The notes beneath the pieces were generated by a model, which saw only the letters and a list, made by a program, of their open reading frames with translations, searched no databases and was not told the origin of the DNA. A stretch of 64,000 bases of DNA from Trogon surrucura (taxonomy: Eukaryota > Chordata > Aves > Trogoniformes > Trogonidae). Location: contig CM036622.1 of assembly GCA_020746105.1 (NCBI GenBank), positions 18,763,487 through 18,827,486 of the forward strand. Direction: 5' to 3'. Both the position numbers and the translations under genes were made by a program. Positions 1-14,300 of this stretch are shown piece after piece (within the stretch, counting starts at the first letter, position 1; each line of letters begins with the position of its first letter).

Positions 1-2344
1 AGTAACCAATGGTGATTTTTGTTTACTTTTCCCTACCATGTCACTCTCCTGCAATAGACACGTGTGGGTTTTTAACATTCTGGTCTGGACACCTGCAGCT
101 CTTCTCTCTTAACAGCTTTCAAGACTCCAAACCTCCAGTGAGCAGAAATGTCTGGCTGCAGAGCTGTGTCCTTGCTGCCCAGCTGGGGAAAGCTCTGCTT
201 TGACTTTACCATCTGCCTCCCTCCAGTGCTTCCAAGAACACCGTGCAGAGGGGTGACTAACGGGTGAAACGCTCTTCTGGGAAGAGTTAGCACAAAACGC
301 AAGGAACTTGAAAAGAATGAACTCACTGTGTGGTTGTGGTGGGGGGTGGGGGTGTGTGCATACGAAACTCAAACCAAATGTCTCACAGAATTATGGACCA
401 GTTTGCAGAAACACCTCCTCTGTTAAGATTCTAAGCTATTCTGCAAGCAGAAAGACGTGAACAATTAATGCCATGGACCCCACAGATTCGTAGTCACCTG
501 GGAACTTGGGCACGTGTGAAGCTTCTGACACATAAGCAGCCACGTTGAAGCTGGTGCTTGCAATTAAGCCTGTTCCTGAATAGGGACCTGGTTGTGAATT
601 ATTGGCTTAGTTTTAATTCTTGCCACATGAGACTGCTTTTAAATCTAAATTCATCCATTTATGTTTATAAGGTGCGCTGAGATCTTCCAACGCGTATGGC
701 ACTATTGAAATGTTAAGTGTCGTTGTAACTCATGCTTGCAAAAGCAGCTGAAGATGGATTTACTTTACGTGGCAGACGGTAATGGCTCACTTGGAACCGT
801 TACACATTCTATTGGGTAAATAACAGGAGTGTTATAAATTGTAGCAGTGATATGTTTACATAATAGATGGTAACCACTCCAGAGGAGCCATAACAGTCAG
901 CTTAATAATACGCATTTTGAAAATCATGTAAATATATGTATATATGAGGAAGCAAAATGGCTGTAGGAGATAGAGAGCTGACAGCTCCTGGTAAATACTG
1001 CATGTTTTCAGTGCTGTGTTTTAATGTTTTTACGCAAACATGTCCATCCGGTGGCTTAACATGATAGCAGAGCAGAAAAGGGCTGTATTCCAGGGCTGTC
1101 AGTAATGCATACAGCTGTGCTATTAGTGCACTGCAGATGGGCCGTACACCGGGCTGCTGAGTTTGCAAGTCAGACACACTGCTAACAGCTCTCGGGCATG
1201 CTTGTTCCCCAGGACAGCCCCCTTGCATCTTCTCATCCCCCCCTTTGGCTGTGTTACCTTCACGTAAGCTTCCTCCCACGCTTTAAAATATGCGACCACT
1301 TCATTCTGCCAAGCACATCGCCTGTCCTCCATCTGCACAGTGCCTCAGGAAAAAAAAAAAAAATACACCCAACTTTGTTCTCTGGCTCTGTGGCATTTAC
1401 CTGGTTGTTTCTACCTTATCTCACCTTAATTTTTAATATTCTGAGTAGTAAAGTTCTGGTAAGGAATGCTGCTCTGTGAAACAGTATGAAGCTTTATCTT
1501 CCGTACACCATAACCACACTATTAATGGTTGTACTTACTACGCGTGAGGGGAAATAATGTGGTAGCATTAACTGTAAGAGTGCAACCAAATTCTTGACTG
1601 GAGCTACTCTGTGGGTGTTTGTGAAACATTTTTTAACAAAAGCAAAAATGCCTTTTTAACCAAAGGCATTTGGTTCATTGAACAAGAGTATTTGGATCAA
1701 AATCGTTCATTTTGGAAAGGAAAAAGGAGGGGGAGAATACAAAAAAAAAAAAGGAATAGTTTTAATTTCTAAAAAAAATATGAGGAAAATCATGATACAA
1801 TTTTTTTAAACTCTCCTGTCAAACATGGTCATATCTGTTTTCTTTATTCTGTAGCTGTGTTGACACACCTACCGTTACGCAGTTTAGTTTATGTAGAGTT
1901 TTCACCATAATTCTTCCACCATTTTAAGAAAAATACCTGGGCGGTATCACTTGCTTTGGTTTCCTCATCTATTAAAGAAAAGAACTAATTTACTCAAGTA
2001 AATCTTTAAGTATTAAGGATAAGCTAAGGAGACTTAAAAACTCATTTTTAGGACCAAAACTATTTTTAGTACTCTAAAATAACATGCCTAAAGACAGGCA
2101 AACTTGTCAACATGGAGCTTAGTTAACCCTGGTGCTGCGGTGGCTGTATGTCAGACCAGAACTGTATTCTTACAAATTCTACAGAGTAAGAATCATACTG
2201 TTCTTTTCCACATTTATCTGGTTTCTGTTTCTCTCTCAGTCTGTGCAATTTTGGGCCCCAAGTCAGAAAAGGTTTTCTGTGGGGCAGGTCACATGGGAGT
2301 CCAGAAATCAAGCTGCCTTTTCAAATGTTAGCGGCTCTCTGCAG
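1..2344. other. Intergenic AT-rich sequence, no gene seen
   Basis: No reading frame here has coding character or family resemblance. The longest, 125 codons on the minus strand at 902-1279, has no recognisable motif. A poly-A run lies near 1351-1364. The text around 1944-1980 (TTTGGTTTCCTCATCTATTA) resembles the part of MIR SINEs that normally reads 'cagtttcctcatctgtaaa', but the match is too short to call an element. Confidence 0.6.
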
Positions 2345-2872
2345 TGATGCAGCCCGATGCTGTGGCTGCTGACCCACACAGGTCTCTTGGTGTGCCCCGA
2401 TCCTTCAAGAGAGCCGGTGCTGTGGGAGCATGGCAGAAAGCTCTGTCACCTGTTGAGGAGTCCTCTGGTCCTCCCTGCCTTGACAGGTGCAGAGAATGTG
2501 ATTCCTCCCCTTGGGACGTCTTGGGGGGGACTGTCATTGAGGCTCTGGGCTTGGATGGTCCTGTTTGTTGCCACATCCAGTCTGGGACTTTTTCTTCTGC
2601 TTGGGATCTTGTTGTCACCTGGAAGGTGTGGGTCCTATGTTAACATATTGTTTTATATCTTTGATTATATTTGCATACTTGTATAATATCTGTATGTAGT
2701 TCAGCATCTTCATTGTTATTCTGTTACTTTCTTTTTCATTATACTGATTTGAGTTTGGTTTTTTTTCAACCTCTTCCTGGTTCCCCTGTTATCATCCCCT
2801 GGGAGGGTGGTAGGGGGATCACAGAGAGAGTCCATCAGAGATTAGTGGCCAGCCCAACCTTAAACTTTGACA
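2345..2872 (+). mobile_element. Endogenous retrovirus LTR fragment or variant, related at its 3' end to the LTR at 43.1-43.8 kb
   Basis: From about 2525 (GGGGGGACTGTCATTGAGG) to 2872 the sequence aligns almost continuously with 43,459-43,812, at roughly 85-90% identity judged by eye. The shared part includes the GGACTGTCATTGAGGCTCTGG, CCACATCCAGTCTGGGACTT and CCCCTGGGAGGGTGGT blocks and ends in ...ACA. The text left of 2525 does not visibly match the left part of the other copy, so the true 5' end is uncertain. A TG at 2345 preceded by GCAG is one possible start, because GCAGG also follows the 3' end at 2873. No gag, pol or env coding sequence is seen. It is probably a solo LTR of a related subfamily, or a recombinant. 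Confidence 0.6.
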
Positions 2873-5800
2873 GCAGGCTCTTTGACCACTCCCTTCTGGT
2901 GTGTGGCCATCGAGTCTCTACTTCTACAGCAGGAAGCTGAGCAAAAGTCAGGAACAGAAAGGTCTGGGCATGAGTCCTGTGTCAAATCTCAGAGACAGGA
3001 GCAGCTTTGGAAATGATGTGGCTTTCCATGTTCCTAATAAGGATTGTGTAGAGTTAAAACATACTGTAGGACTTTGACTTGGTTTTTAACTTATTGGCGT
3101 TCAGTAGCATCTAAGAGCTAAATAGATTTCCACTATTTGCTCTTCAGGTGCCTGTTTTAAAATCTGTTATAATGCTTCAATCTGGATTTATCCATGATTT
3201 TATAGATTTTGCTTCCTTGAGGATTCTCTTCCTAAACTATAATATCTGTGTTAGAGTAAATGGCAGATCTGGAGGTTTACAATCAATTAGATGAAGCCTA
3301 TGAGAGGTAGGGAGTTGGGATTTCATTCTTATCTGTGTATGCAGCAACTGGGTTAGGATGAGGACACACTCAAAAGATTAATTTTCTTTTCCTGTAAATA
3401 CAATGGAGGGATGAGTCCTTTCAACTACAGAAAAACCACACCCTGCCATAACAGGATCCCCACCCTGTCTCTGCTCAATCCTTTTGATAATCCTTTTGCT
3501 GTGGGCAATACAGATCAGTTTTAGATGAAGCAAACTGGAGGCATAAAGATGGGAGCATCTATGACTTAGAACACTTTCCATTCTACTTCTCTAGAAAAAT
3601 ATCTTGGGACCACACCTCTCCTTACCCCAGAAATTTCTAAGGGCTCTGTGTCTCATCAAGCTCAGTCCAGCTGTGGGACTGTTGCAGTTTCACTTCTCAA
3701 TAAGAAATGGGATTAGCTCTTCCCAGACACATGATTTTAACTGAAACGTGGTATTTACAGTATATCCTTTTCTCATTTATTTTTCAACATCAACTGTCAT
3801 TTAAAAAAAAGAAGAGCCTTACAGGAAATATTAGGGGGAAAGGTAAAAGTACAAGATTTTCTATCAGGAAGACTCTGGGAAAGTGAGAAATACACAGACC
3901 AAAAAGGAAAACAGAAATTACCATGCAAACCCTGCTGACGTGTTGAAATTACTCTTCCTAAAATCAGAATGTCGTGACAGCAACAAGAAGCAAGATCAAT
4001 AGTGTGATATTTTAACTGGGCTGGTTTGTGGTAGACTCACAAGAGTTGCAGAGAGACAATTGCAGTGACAAGTAAATCTTAATCAAGATGAAGGTCTTCC
4101 TCTTTTCCTCCTTGTCCTAAAGACCTGTCATTTGCCCAAAAAGTGACTTTTGCTTTCCTTTTCTTATTCAAGCAGCAAGAGAAGCTGTATGGGAGAAAAA
4201 TGTTAATACATAAAGTAGGCTAAGTTCTTAATAATTTGGATTTTGAACAACATATTTCGGAGTGTTAATTGGGAGGCAAACCATTAAAGGTTTTTCCCCA
4301 CAAGTTCTTCTAGGTCCAGCCATGAGTAGAGAATCTCTGTCTCAGTATCCAGCAGGAATAAGATTGACTCATGAGCATTATAGCTAAACACTTCATCCGA
4401 ACAACACCTGAATTTTTCTCCTCTGGGTATTGGATATTTCCTAGTATCTGTTTTATGATGATGACTTGAATTGTAGCCTGTATTTCATTTGTAGTATTTT
4501 TTTCTTGGGAATTTCAAAATGCCTAGGCAAGCTTGATACTTCTTGTCACTGAAATGCATGGTTAAATGGGAATCACAACTATTTTTTATTAGCTTCAGAA
4601 ATCTGGTCTTTATTTTTCCATCTGTTACTAATTTTTTTTTAACAGATTTCATTTTTTGAGGTGTGAAAAAGACAAACTGATTTAGTTGGCTTTTCTTCAT
4701 CTGCAGAATCTGATTAAAGAACATTTTTCTGCAGAGAATACATTCAGTCTTTGACACTGCAAGTGGGGAACTCTTCTGAATCCTCATGTAACAGGAGATA
4801 GGTTTAGTATGTAATTCACATTTTAGTACGTAACATATTTGTTTCCAAGCTGTAGCATTTTCTAACATTTTTGGTGACAGCATTTGTCATAAAAAAAAAC
4901 ATGTGAGATATATGTATATATGTATATGCATACACATGTAATTCTAGTATGTGCGAGGGCATGGTCCTTTCTGTATGCCATCTGAAGGTACTTATGTCTG
5001 CGTTGTAAAATCTGAAAAGAAAGTAAGTTAACTTGTGACACTGAGAGAGAGTTGGCAGCTAAATAGCTAAGTGCTTCCTCGCATGCCAACCTGCACAAGG
5101 GCAGCAGGGCTTGGTGTACAGGGAGACCGAGTAGGACCCTGTGCTGGTGCTGCTTTGTTCCTAAGGCATCTCCACCTTTCATTCCCTTTTCTTACTTCTA
5201 TATTGACTAAGACTGTTTCACGTTTGAATATTACGTCTTCTTCCTTTAAGTTTTTAGAGGCATTTAAATAAGTCCCTTTTGAAGAAGCTCTTTGGCCTGA
5301 CTGCAAGAATTGTTCCTTAGAGGAAAACAGCCGGCAAAATATCCTAGAAACAAAAGAAGAAAATGAGAAAACCAGCCCCGATGGGAATGATTTACAGGCA
5401 ATCTCAGTGCGATTAGCAAATGGAATAAAAGCCAAGTCTACAAAAGGAGGCAATGCAGAAATGAGATACTGATCTCTGTGCAAGAGACACTGTCCCAGAT
5501 TTTTAGATCAGCTCAACTGAGCAGAAACAAACAAACAAACAAAAACCAACAAAGCTTACAATACTTGGGATCATAAAAATCTTAAAACCATTCTGAAAGC
5601 TGTGTTAGTACAGAGACAAGAGGAGAAGCAACAGAACTTTTGGGTAAGCTGCAGTATACTGCACCTCATAAGAAAAATGTGGTCCCCTGGCTTCACCCCC
5701 AATACCTAACATTAATATACATTTTACTCCAAGTCCTCCTTAGCACTGAGCACTGGCTCACGGTATCTTGGTATTTCACAAAGCGCCTTGCATGCTAGGC

Positions 5801-8800
5801 CTTGTTTCTGTTCAGCTATTTCTAATAGTCACTGCCTGTATTTGCTCTCCCTTCCTGAAAAACTTGCCCCCCAAATCCACACACTTCAGTGAGCTCACAG
5901 AAGGTGGTTTGGAATCTTCTATTGATTTCTTTTTTTTCTTCCACCCCTCCCTGCTTTTTGTTCAAAACAATATCAAAACTACAGTTTTTAAGTATAGTGT
6001 TAGTGTGTCATTTATGACAAAATTTTAACTCGAAAATGCTTTTCAGTTCCAGAAATTTGTGGTCTAAGTGTGAGAGTAACAAATTGTTTCAGTATAGGTT
6101 TTAGTATCTCCAGTATGGCAGAGATCACAGGTTTTTCCAGATTTAAGCATGGTATCTGTTTTGGTTTACTCATCTGTTAAAAGAACCTGACCATGGATTA
6201 GGACTAAAAGGAAACTTGCCCTAGACTTTTTGGTATAAACTGTGAACATGAATGAATTTATATGAGCAGAACACAGTCAAGCCATCAGAAGCAGTATTTG
6301 GTGCAGCACCACGATGGCTATTTCTGAGCTACCTTATTCTATTCCAGCTCTGGGCACCCTGAACTGCACTCTGTTGTGCAATGAAGATATGACAAATTCA
6401 GGCTTTGAAGGTTTTGCTTAGTTTCACATCAATTATGTTCCAGATAAGTTTTCTTTTCACATGAATAGTCATTGCCCTCTGATTTCTTCTGGAGCCCACT
6501 CTTGAATAGTTCTAGTGATTTGCTCTCAGATCCTATTCATAATCATGTTGCCAAACTCCTCAGTTCAGTAAAACTAAAATAAAAAACAGATCCTCAATTT
6601 ACAACCAGCACATCCATTTTGTATCTTAAGAACAGATTGTTCGGCGCAGCAAAGCACTATTCATGATGGAATAGCACTGAGGCATTTCCCACACTACAAG
6701 CCAGGATCTTTTAACTAGACTCAAGGGATTGTTATTCCCTGGTCTGCTTTTCTAGCTCAAGGACAGCATGGAAAGAAGTTCAGCTTGAGAAATCCATGTG
6801 GCACCTCGCATTTGTTGACAGCTTTGAAAATCTCACCTCCAAAACCAAATCCTGCCCTGTCCTGGAGTCAGTCTTGACCTCTACACTGAAATGTTGCTTC
6901 CATGCCAGAGCTAGCTCACAGAGAGTTAGGACATAAGGCATAAAGGCACTCAAAATCCAGTTTGTCCTGGTTTGCTGCTGGATGTCTGGTGGGGGAGTTA
7001 AGAGCAGACAGCTGGGGAGGTAGGATGGAGAAGTCACCGTTTCCTAGCTTTATCCCCAACCCACTGCACTCCAAAGAGATCTTGAGGAATAGTGTCATGA
7101 AAACTTGTTGCAGTGCTGCCAGAACTCAATGTTTGCTACAGAAAAAGGTCTTTGGTCTCTAGTTCTGCTCCAAGCCAGTGAGCATTACATTCACTCCAAA
7201 AGTGTCCAATTTTAAATTTTTTTTTTAATGAAGAGAAAAAAGATTGTATGCTGTGAGTGAGAGGGTGCAGAAAAGGGGCAAAGAAAAAAAAAGCATAAAA
7301 GTTAATTCAAAATTATTTGCTGCATGAAGCAATTATGTAATATGCCCCTAATATATGACATTGATAAGAAAGCAAAACCTGGATTTCTTTTACATTCAGA
7401 ATGAAACTCTTCAGTATTAAGTAGCTGGAAACACTAAATAACTGAATCAACGTTGGAGGTGGTTTTGAGGTTATTTTAAAACAAAAGGGAAAAGAATAAA
7501 AATCCGTGAAATACAATGGTTTGGAAAGACTTGTGCTGCAAGAGAGATATGCCTTTTAGGGCACTCACGATGCAGCGGGACAAGTACTTCTTCTACTGCT
7601 TTGATAAATGACCTTTTTTGCTGCTTCAGAATCAAAGGGAGAGCAGCTTTCCAGAGTGAATGGAGCTGGGTGAATCACATGGTCTATGGCAAGCTCTGGA
7701 GTGCTTAGCAAATGAAGTCATCCAGACAGGATTAAACAGAGTTATGTCTCCGTAGCAGAGCCTTGTTTATGGAAAATGAGTTTGGGCGATTGGCTTAGCC
7801 TAAGCACATACTGTTCTTTTTTACCTAGGCACATAACGGCTTTCTTCAATAAAGTAGTCCTGTCCCAGGCAGCAAATGTTCCTGGTTTTAGTTCACAGAG
7901 GTGGAGTTGGGGGAAGGAGGCTGGCCTATCTGTTCCTCTGATTTCCCATAGCCTTGGCAAGCTCCTCAATATATACAGCAGTCTGTGCTGATTTTATTTT
8001 TTTTTCCTAATGAAATCCTACACTTTTTGAGGTCCCTGTGTCTTTTCCAAATGAAGCCGCCAAGAAACACATGAAGCATATATCAGCTGCAATTAGAAAA
8101 TGGTGGTTTAAAATTATGTCGGTATTTTAAAGCATAAATATTCCTATTCATACGCATCTAAAAAACATAAATGCACCAGCTGTAAATTTTTTCCTTCAGC
8201 TTATGAAAAATTCTGGGAGTTCAGGAAATTTAGAGCACAAGAATGGTTTATTTTTATACCTATTTCCCTTGTCATTTCCTTTTCCCATTCCAGTCCATCT
8301 GAGAAGAACCAATTAACTTGAGAAATTTTCCACATTCATTTGTATCTTTGTTAAAAAAAAAGAAGGCAGAATTGTTTCAAGACTGGTACTTTATGCCCAG
8401 TAAACTGTGGTAATGTTGCCTGTCAGAGTGCAACAAATAGGAGAAATGCTGAAGATGTAAAATCTGTGACTAAATGAAACTGTTAAATTTTGCATCTGCA
8501 CCTGTAGCAGAATGGAGCAGATGCCATTACAAAACAGCAGGTTGCTGAGTAAAATGTACATTGAGAAAGCAGGTTAGTGGCCACAGATGAAAAGGTGATT
8601 GTCAATGCTGTTAGTCAGCTGCTGGAAATAACCTGATTAGCACTTTTTGATAGAAGAACAAACTGCTGTGACTCCAGCTAACACTATCAGGCATGGAAGG
8701 AGTCACCAAAATGGCACCTGAGCTACGTGCCACAATGAGCAAGGTGGGAGTGCTCCCTCTGGATGCCAGCTGGGGGGGCCTGGACCCTCAGGGCCTTTGC

Positions 8801-11301
8801 TGTTGGTACTGCTTCGTGCTCTTCTCCCTCTTCCGCCTTCCCTCTCTCCTCCTGCCACACAGAGATACCACAGCCACCCTTCCATGAGCAAAACCAGTAG
8901 CAGGGGCAGGTGATGGGGAGGAGCACTGTATGTGGCAGAGGGTGAGAGCTGGTCCCTTCACGTGTAGGGTCTTCCCACCTGATTTGGCTGCCTGGGGATA
9001 TTGCTCTAGTCCCAGAATGTTTCTTGGATATCTGCTTGGGTTACGGCCTGATGCTTTACCCCTTTGTTTCTTGACCTCAGCAGAGAAACTCTAAGTCAGT
9101 AATAGTGTAGGAGAGAGTTGCTTTTGTTGTGTATGTGCAGTTCGCCACTGTATATCACTGTATTTCTATGGACTATACTACATAGCATTTTTTCATTACT
9201 ATTATTTCTAGTTTAAAAAGAAAAAACCTAACAGGTTATTTTCCACTGCTTTTGTTTTTTTCCTTTTTTACTACTCAGGGCGCTGGAATTGGTTCAAGGT
9301 GTCCAGCCAAAATTGTGTATAATACCCAAAAGTCCTCAGATGGCATAGAACCAGGGTAGCTGGTTCTTACATCTACACATCTTAATTCTTTGCTATGGAG
9401 ATATGAAGTCCAATGCAGATTTTTCCTGTCCTTCAAAGATTTGTCAAACGAACATTAGACACCGACCAATAATGTACCTTGGAGCAACTCCAACAAATTC
9501 TTGGTTTAAGACTAGAAAAGCTTATGCATCAGCAATATGTCACATATCCTCATGCTACTCTCTCTGTTTTTTCCTTCTTGCCCATACTGAGCAAGTTGCT
9601 GTAGAGCTACCAGTTCTCACTAGACTGGCAGCAATCCTGCTCTGACCCATTTACCCCAAAGGGCTCTAAAGTCTTTTGCAGTGACAGTTGCCCAGCACAG
9701 ACGAGTCTGACACTATTTTTTGGTGAAGGTCCAGCAACTTGCTCTGTAATTCCTAGCTGAATCTGTTTTTTTCCTTTTATTAGAAGTTTTAAGTTGCCAA
9801 GCTCAGCCAGCATTTCAGACTTGGGGTTTGTGGCTGAAGTTAAATACAGTCAATTCTGAAAGCAGCTAGGGTCTAGCTGCTGCTTGAATAAAGTGCCTGG
9901 ATCTTTAGTAGCTCCATTTCAGCTATTAAAGGTAGAGGAGAAAGAAAAGGGAAGGAAAATAATGGTATTTGTGATGTAGCAAAACTCTCACCCCTGAAAT
10001 AAAGTAGAGGAATCTTTCATAATTCTTAAACTAGTCTCCCGAAACCTCTGGTAACGTTAGAGAGGCTTTTGGTTAGATGCTCTTAGTTCCCAAGCTCTTG
10101 TTTCTTCAAGACCCCGCTGATAAAATTCAGTGTGCTGTTATGTGAAAGATTAAAGTTTTCCTGATTAGATTATCAAGAAAGATTACAACTGCCTTCAATG
10201 ATTGATTGCTAAATATTGTTCCTCTGGGGGGAAAAAAAATACAAAAAAAGTCTTGTTTTTAAGGACAGGGCTTTGCATGCCACTGCAACACTATAGGTTC
10301 AGATACAGAAAATGTAAAATTTAATATGAGAAACATAATAGTTGCTTGAGTTCTTGAATGGTGAATTTCTGATCTTCGTCACAAACAGCTTTGAATACAG
10401 CCTCCACCTCTCAGTCATATCTGATGAAGTAATTTAGTATCTGTCATCATCTTGCCTAACAGGTTTCATTACACACAGAAGATAAATCTGAGCTTGTAAC
10501 CATAATACTTCATAATAGAAAGCATTTCAGTATCAGAGTGCTGCAAAAATCTCCTTCCTAGGAATGTTATGTATAGGACAGTTCACCTTGGAAATTATGT
10601 TTAGCTTTTTTAAAATAACATTTTCTGATTTTAATCAGCTTAATTATTCCATCTCCTATACTTAAAAATACAGGAAACAAGAATTAGACAATGGATAAAA
10701 GAGTTCATAGTAACTAAAACAAAATTTCCTTCTATGAAGTCAGATATCTGAACCTTACAGAAATACCAAAGTACTGCATATATTTTCTGTGCACTAAACT
10801 AAATATTTTAGAATACCATAGAAACTTTTAAAAATAAATACCTTACAGCACTGTTCCTCCTAAAAATATTTTTAAGAAACGTAATTGTGGTTTTGGTTTC
10901 CATATTGTTCAAAAGAAGGAAAGAAAGTCCAATGGTGCAGAAACCAGAAAATAGAGCAAACACTGTAGTTTTCCTGTAGAAAAGTAAACAAAAAACCCCC
11001 AACGCCAAAAAAAACCCAACACTGTTGGGGGAAATGTACTGAGCTATCCAGGGCAAGTTTTTAATGGCAGTGAAGGGAGCCGTATATGCCACATTAGGAA
11101 AGGGGAACTAAGTCAATCCCACTACATAGAATTAAAAAGATAACCTAAGCATACACGTCTTCTCTTGATTTTACTTGTCCCTGCCACACATCTATGGATT
11201 TCAATGGTTGCTTAAGGATTTGGGAGGTTTTTACATTTTCATGGGTCTGCTACTTTCTTGGGGATATAAAGTCTTTCCTTGACAGTACACTGCATATGAA
11301 A

Positions 11302-11321
11302 GATGGATGGATGGATGGATG
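11302..11321. repeat. (GATG)5 microsatellite
   Basis: Five uninterrupted copies of the tetramer GATG follow a GAAA. This is short and ordinary for a vertebrate genome. Confidence 0.9.
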
Positions 11322-14300
11322 CTTTCAAAATGAAATGCCAAATATCCTCAAGCCAAGCTTAGAGCTTTGTATTTCAGTGTTGTCCATAGAATCGGTTGTA
11401 CAATACCCTGCTCCAAATGTTGGTGATACCTCTGCATGTGCAATGAGGAAGATGGAGTAGTAGAGCCACAGAACCTAAAGTGAAGAAAAGGTGTCTAATA
11501 TTAGTGAGTGTTTTCTAATTTGTTCAATAACACTTGAGACTCTGTTCTGATTGCACAGGTGCCTTTGCAGTGGAAAGATCAGCAATAAACGTTACCAAAA
11601 CCAGTATTTGGAATAGATGCAGCTAAATTTTGCGAGCCTTTTGTCTTATGAATGATGACTTCAGATTTGGTTCAGCTACTACTGAAGCCAAGAAGTCTTT
11701 CCATTGATGTTCAAGAGAAGCTAGATACAGATAGGCCTACAAAGTCAGTAGTCTTTGGGCAAAACTTCTTTGGCTCCAACTGGAGAAAAAGCAGTCCAAC
11801 AAGGCTGTCAGTATTTTGGGATGGAGTTATACACGTTTGCTGACACAGCAGTTTCTTTTTATCTGGATATAAATAGCATTTCAGCTAACTTCTGGATTTT
11901 AGCTGGCTAGAGTAGAGTGTTTAAATTCACAAAATACTGCATTGCAAGTGGCAGATGTATTCCTCACCACTGTGGGTCAATGTGAAGCTGTGGGAAAGTA
12001 AAACAACTTCAGAGAACTTGCCATGTGCCATGTTGATGGACATTTACTGAATGGCTGCATGTTCTTGGGGATTAACTGCAACTTTGGGTTTGAGCATTTT
12101 GGCACATCCATGGGTCAGTAGAACTCTAATGCAGCCTTTCTTGGAATTATTGCATGACTGGACTTGTGTAGTGCGAATGATTGATTCAGCGAGGCTGAGC
12201 CCCCTCCCTATGCCTGAGAGGATCTGTTAGAGAGCCATTTTCCGTGTTTGCAAAAGTTTCCAGCAGAGATTAAATTTGTGGAGTGAGGCTATTACTAGAA
12301 CTAGTGAAGGGGGATGGGAGAGCCTCACAGATCTTCACACCCAGAAAATTGCTATGGGATTCAAATTCTCCAGCACAAGGACATGTTAGAAGTGGTCCAA
12401 GAACAGAGGTGTGAACAGAGGTGTTCCTCAGAAGGACCAGATGGAATTTCAGTAAATGGACACTGAGTTACCCGTGTCTGGAAATAAACACACTGTATGG
12501 GGGAGTAGAGGGATGTGCTTGGTGGGAATGGCAGGAAATTCAGTTTCCTTATTAGAAGATCTGGCATGTGTTGTGCATTGACTGATATTAATGAAGCAGA
12601 CTATGTTTTCGTCATTGCCCAGTAACTCTGGAGAGGCCAGTGTATTTGTGCATGCTAAGTCTGTGTATGTGAAAAGGACATTTTAGTCTTTCTTCACCTT
12701 CTCTTCCCTTCAGTGGACAAATCTGGCAGGTGGTTAGTGCCTTTACCTCTGCTTCTGCATGACCTCTCCTGAGAACAAACATTGTATGTGAAAACTTTCC
12801 CCTGCAAATTTTTATAGCCTTAGTAAAAATATTGTACACATGCACTTAACAAGATGTCTTATAAGCATAAAATAATGTGGAAGCCTTTTCAGAGTATAAT
12901 ATTGTAGGAGAAACATATCCTTCCTCTCCTCACAACATCCACACATACCATTATGACGTATGTGTTGTCTCGAGTCCAACCACGTGTACTGGTACATATT
13001 GAAATGTCTGTACATTAGACAGTTACTTACTTTAAGCAGCTTCAATAATTACAAGCAAATTTTTAAGCACATTCTGTGCTTCATCCTTACAGCCCAGTTC
13101 CTGTTATCCATCAATTCTGTTTTAAAATAGGACGCGTTTTTGGTACTGCAAAGTCAACAGTGATGGAAAGTTGGCAGGTATGCTTGTTTAAACAACATTC
13201 CCAAGTAGTCTCCTGGCAGGTGTTTCCAGAGTACTTTGAGCACAATTCTTTGGATGGGATATCTGCCAAAGTACATAGCAACAGGGAAAAAAGTGTTTTC
13301 CTTTTACCACAGTTGGGACAGTGCAGTGTTTTAGATGCTGCACTGTGCATCCATTTCAGGAGCTTACTTTGGCATGAGGTCAGAGCTTATATACAATGGC
13401 AAAATACACAGCATCTTCCTGCCTGTTTAATGCAAGTGAGTTCCAGAATACCAACTGGCAGGTTATCTTCCTGGTGATGGGCCAGCCTCTGACATGCCTC
13501 TTGCACAGATCTAGTCATTCAGCTATATAGAAATCCTTCACCTTAGAACTCCTTACCATAGGTCGGCATGCTGCAAGGGGTTTCTGCAAGTTCAGAACAA
13601 ATGTTCATTTCATAGCTGGCCAAAAGAACAAAATGGCAAGGGGGAGGAAGGTGGAAGAGTGCTCAGAGAAGCCTTGTCTACCTGGCACTGATTTCTACTG
13701 CGGCTGAACCTGGCTTTGCTTAATTGAAACCTGTCTTTTAGATCTGAAAAACACACAACTGTTTTCATAATTGTTCTGGCAGCCTGACCACTTCTCACTA
13801 TGTGTTCTAGACCTAAAATTACCGTCTGTATTATCCATACAGAAACAGTACCTTAGGTATGTACACTCTTAGATACATACAAATGCTCTCTGACTTAAAA
13901 TAGAAACAGGTATGTGGAACAGTAAACATACATCAAGGCCTAGAGGAAACATTAACTGAGGGATATGCTGTTTTGAAATTTAAACTTTAATGCTATGCTG
14001 AAATAAGCCCTGTTCAAAGACATGGTCACAGCATGTTTGGTTGTTAAATGGGCACTTAGTCTTTTAATACCAGAGCTGCAGCTGTAGGTGACCTGCATTC
14101 ATGCAGCCTTGGCACAGGTTATGGAGAGTGCTCTATGGCACAAAACTGGTTTCCAAAACATGGGCTTTCATCTCAAATCCAATTCTAGCTCTTGGCTGTA
14201 AAGAAAAAGACCTGGGTCAAATCACAGCAATTTCCTGGGTGTGTAGACAGGCTAACACAGAAGTTTCAGAAGTGACTACTCCAATCACATCAGACCCTTA

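Noticed and set aside
4485..5483. Two minus-strand ORFs of 132 and 138 codons
   Set aside because: No motif, no signal peptide, no splice or polyadenylation context. Length alone is not enough in 64 kb read in six frames.
13076..13477. 133-codon plus-strand ORF
   Set aside because: No recognisable domain and no promoter or exon structure. An overlapping minus-strand frame is equally open.
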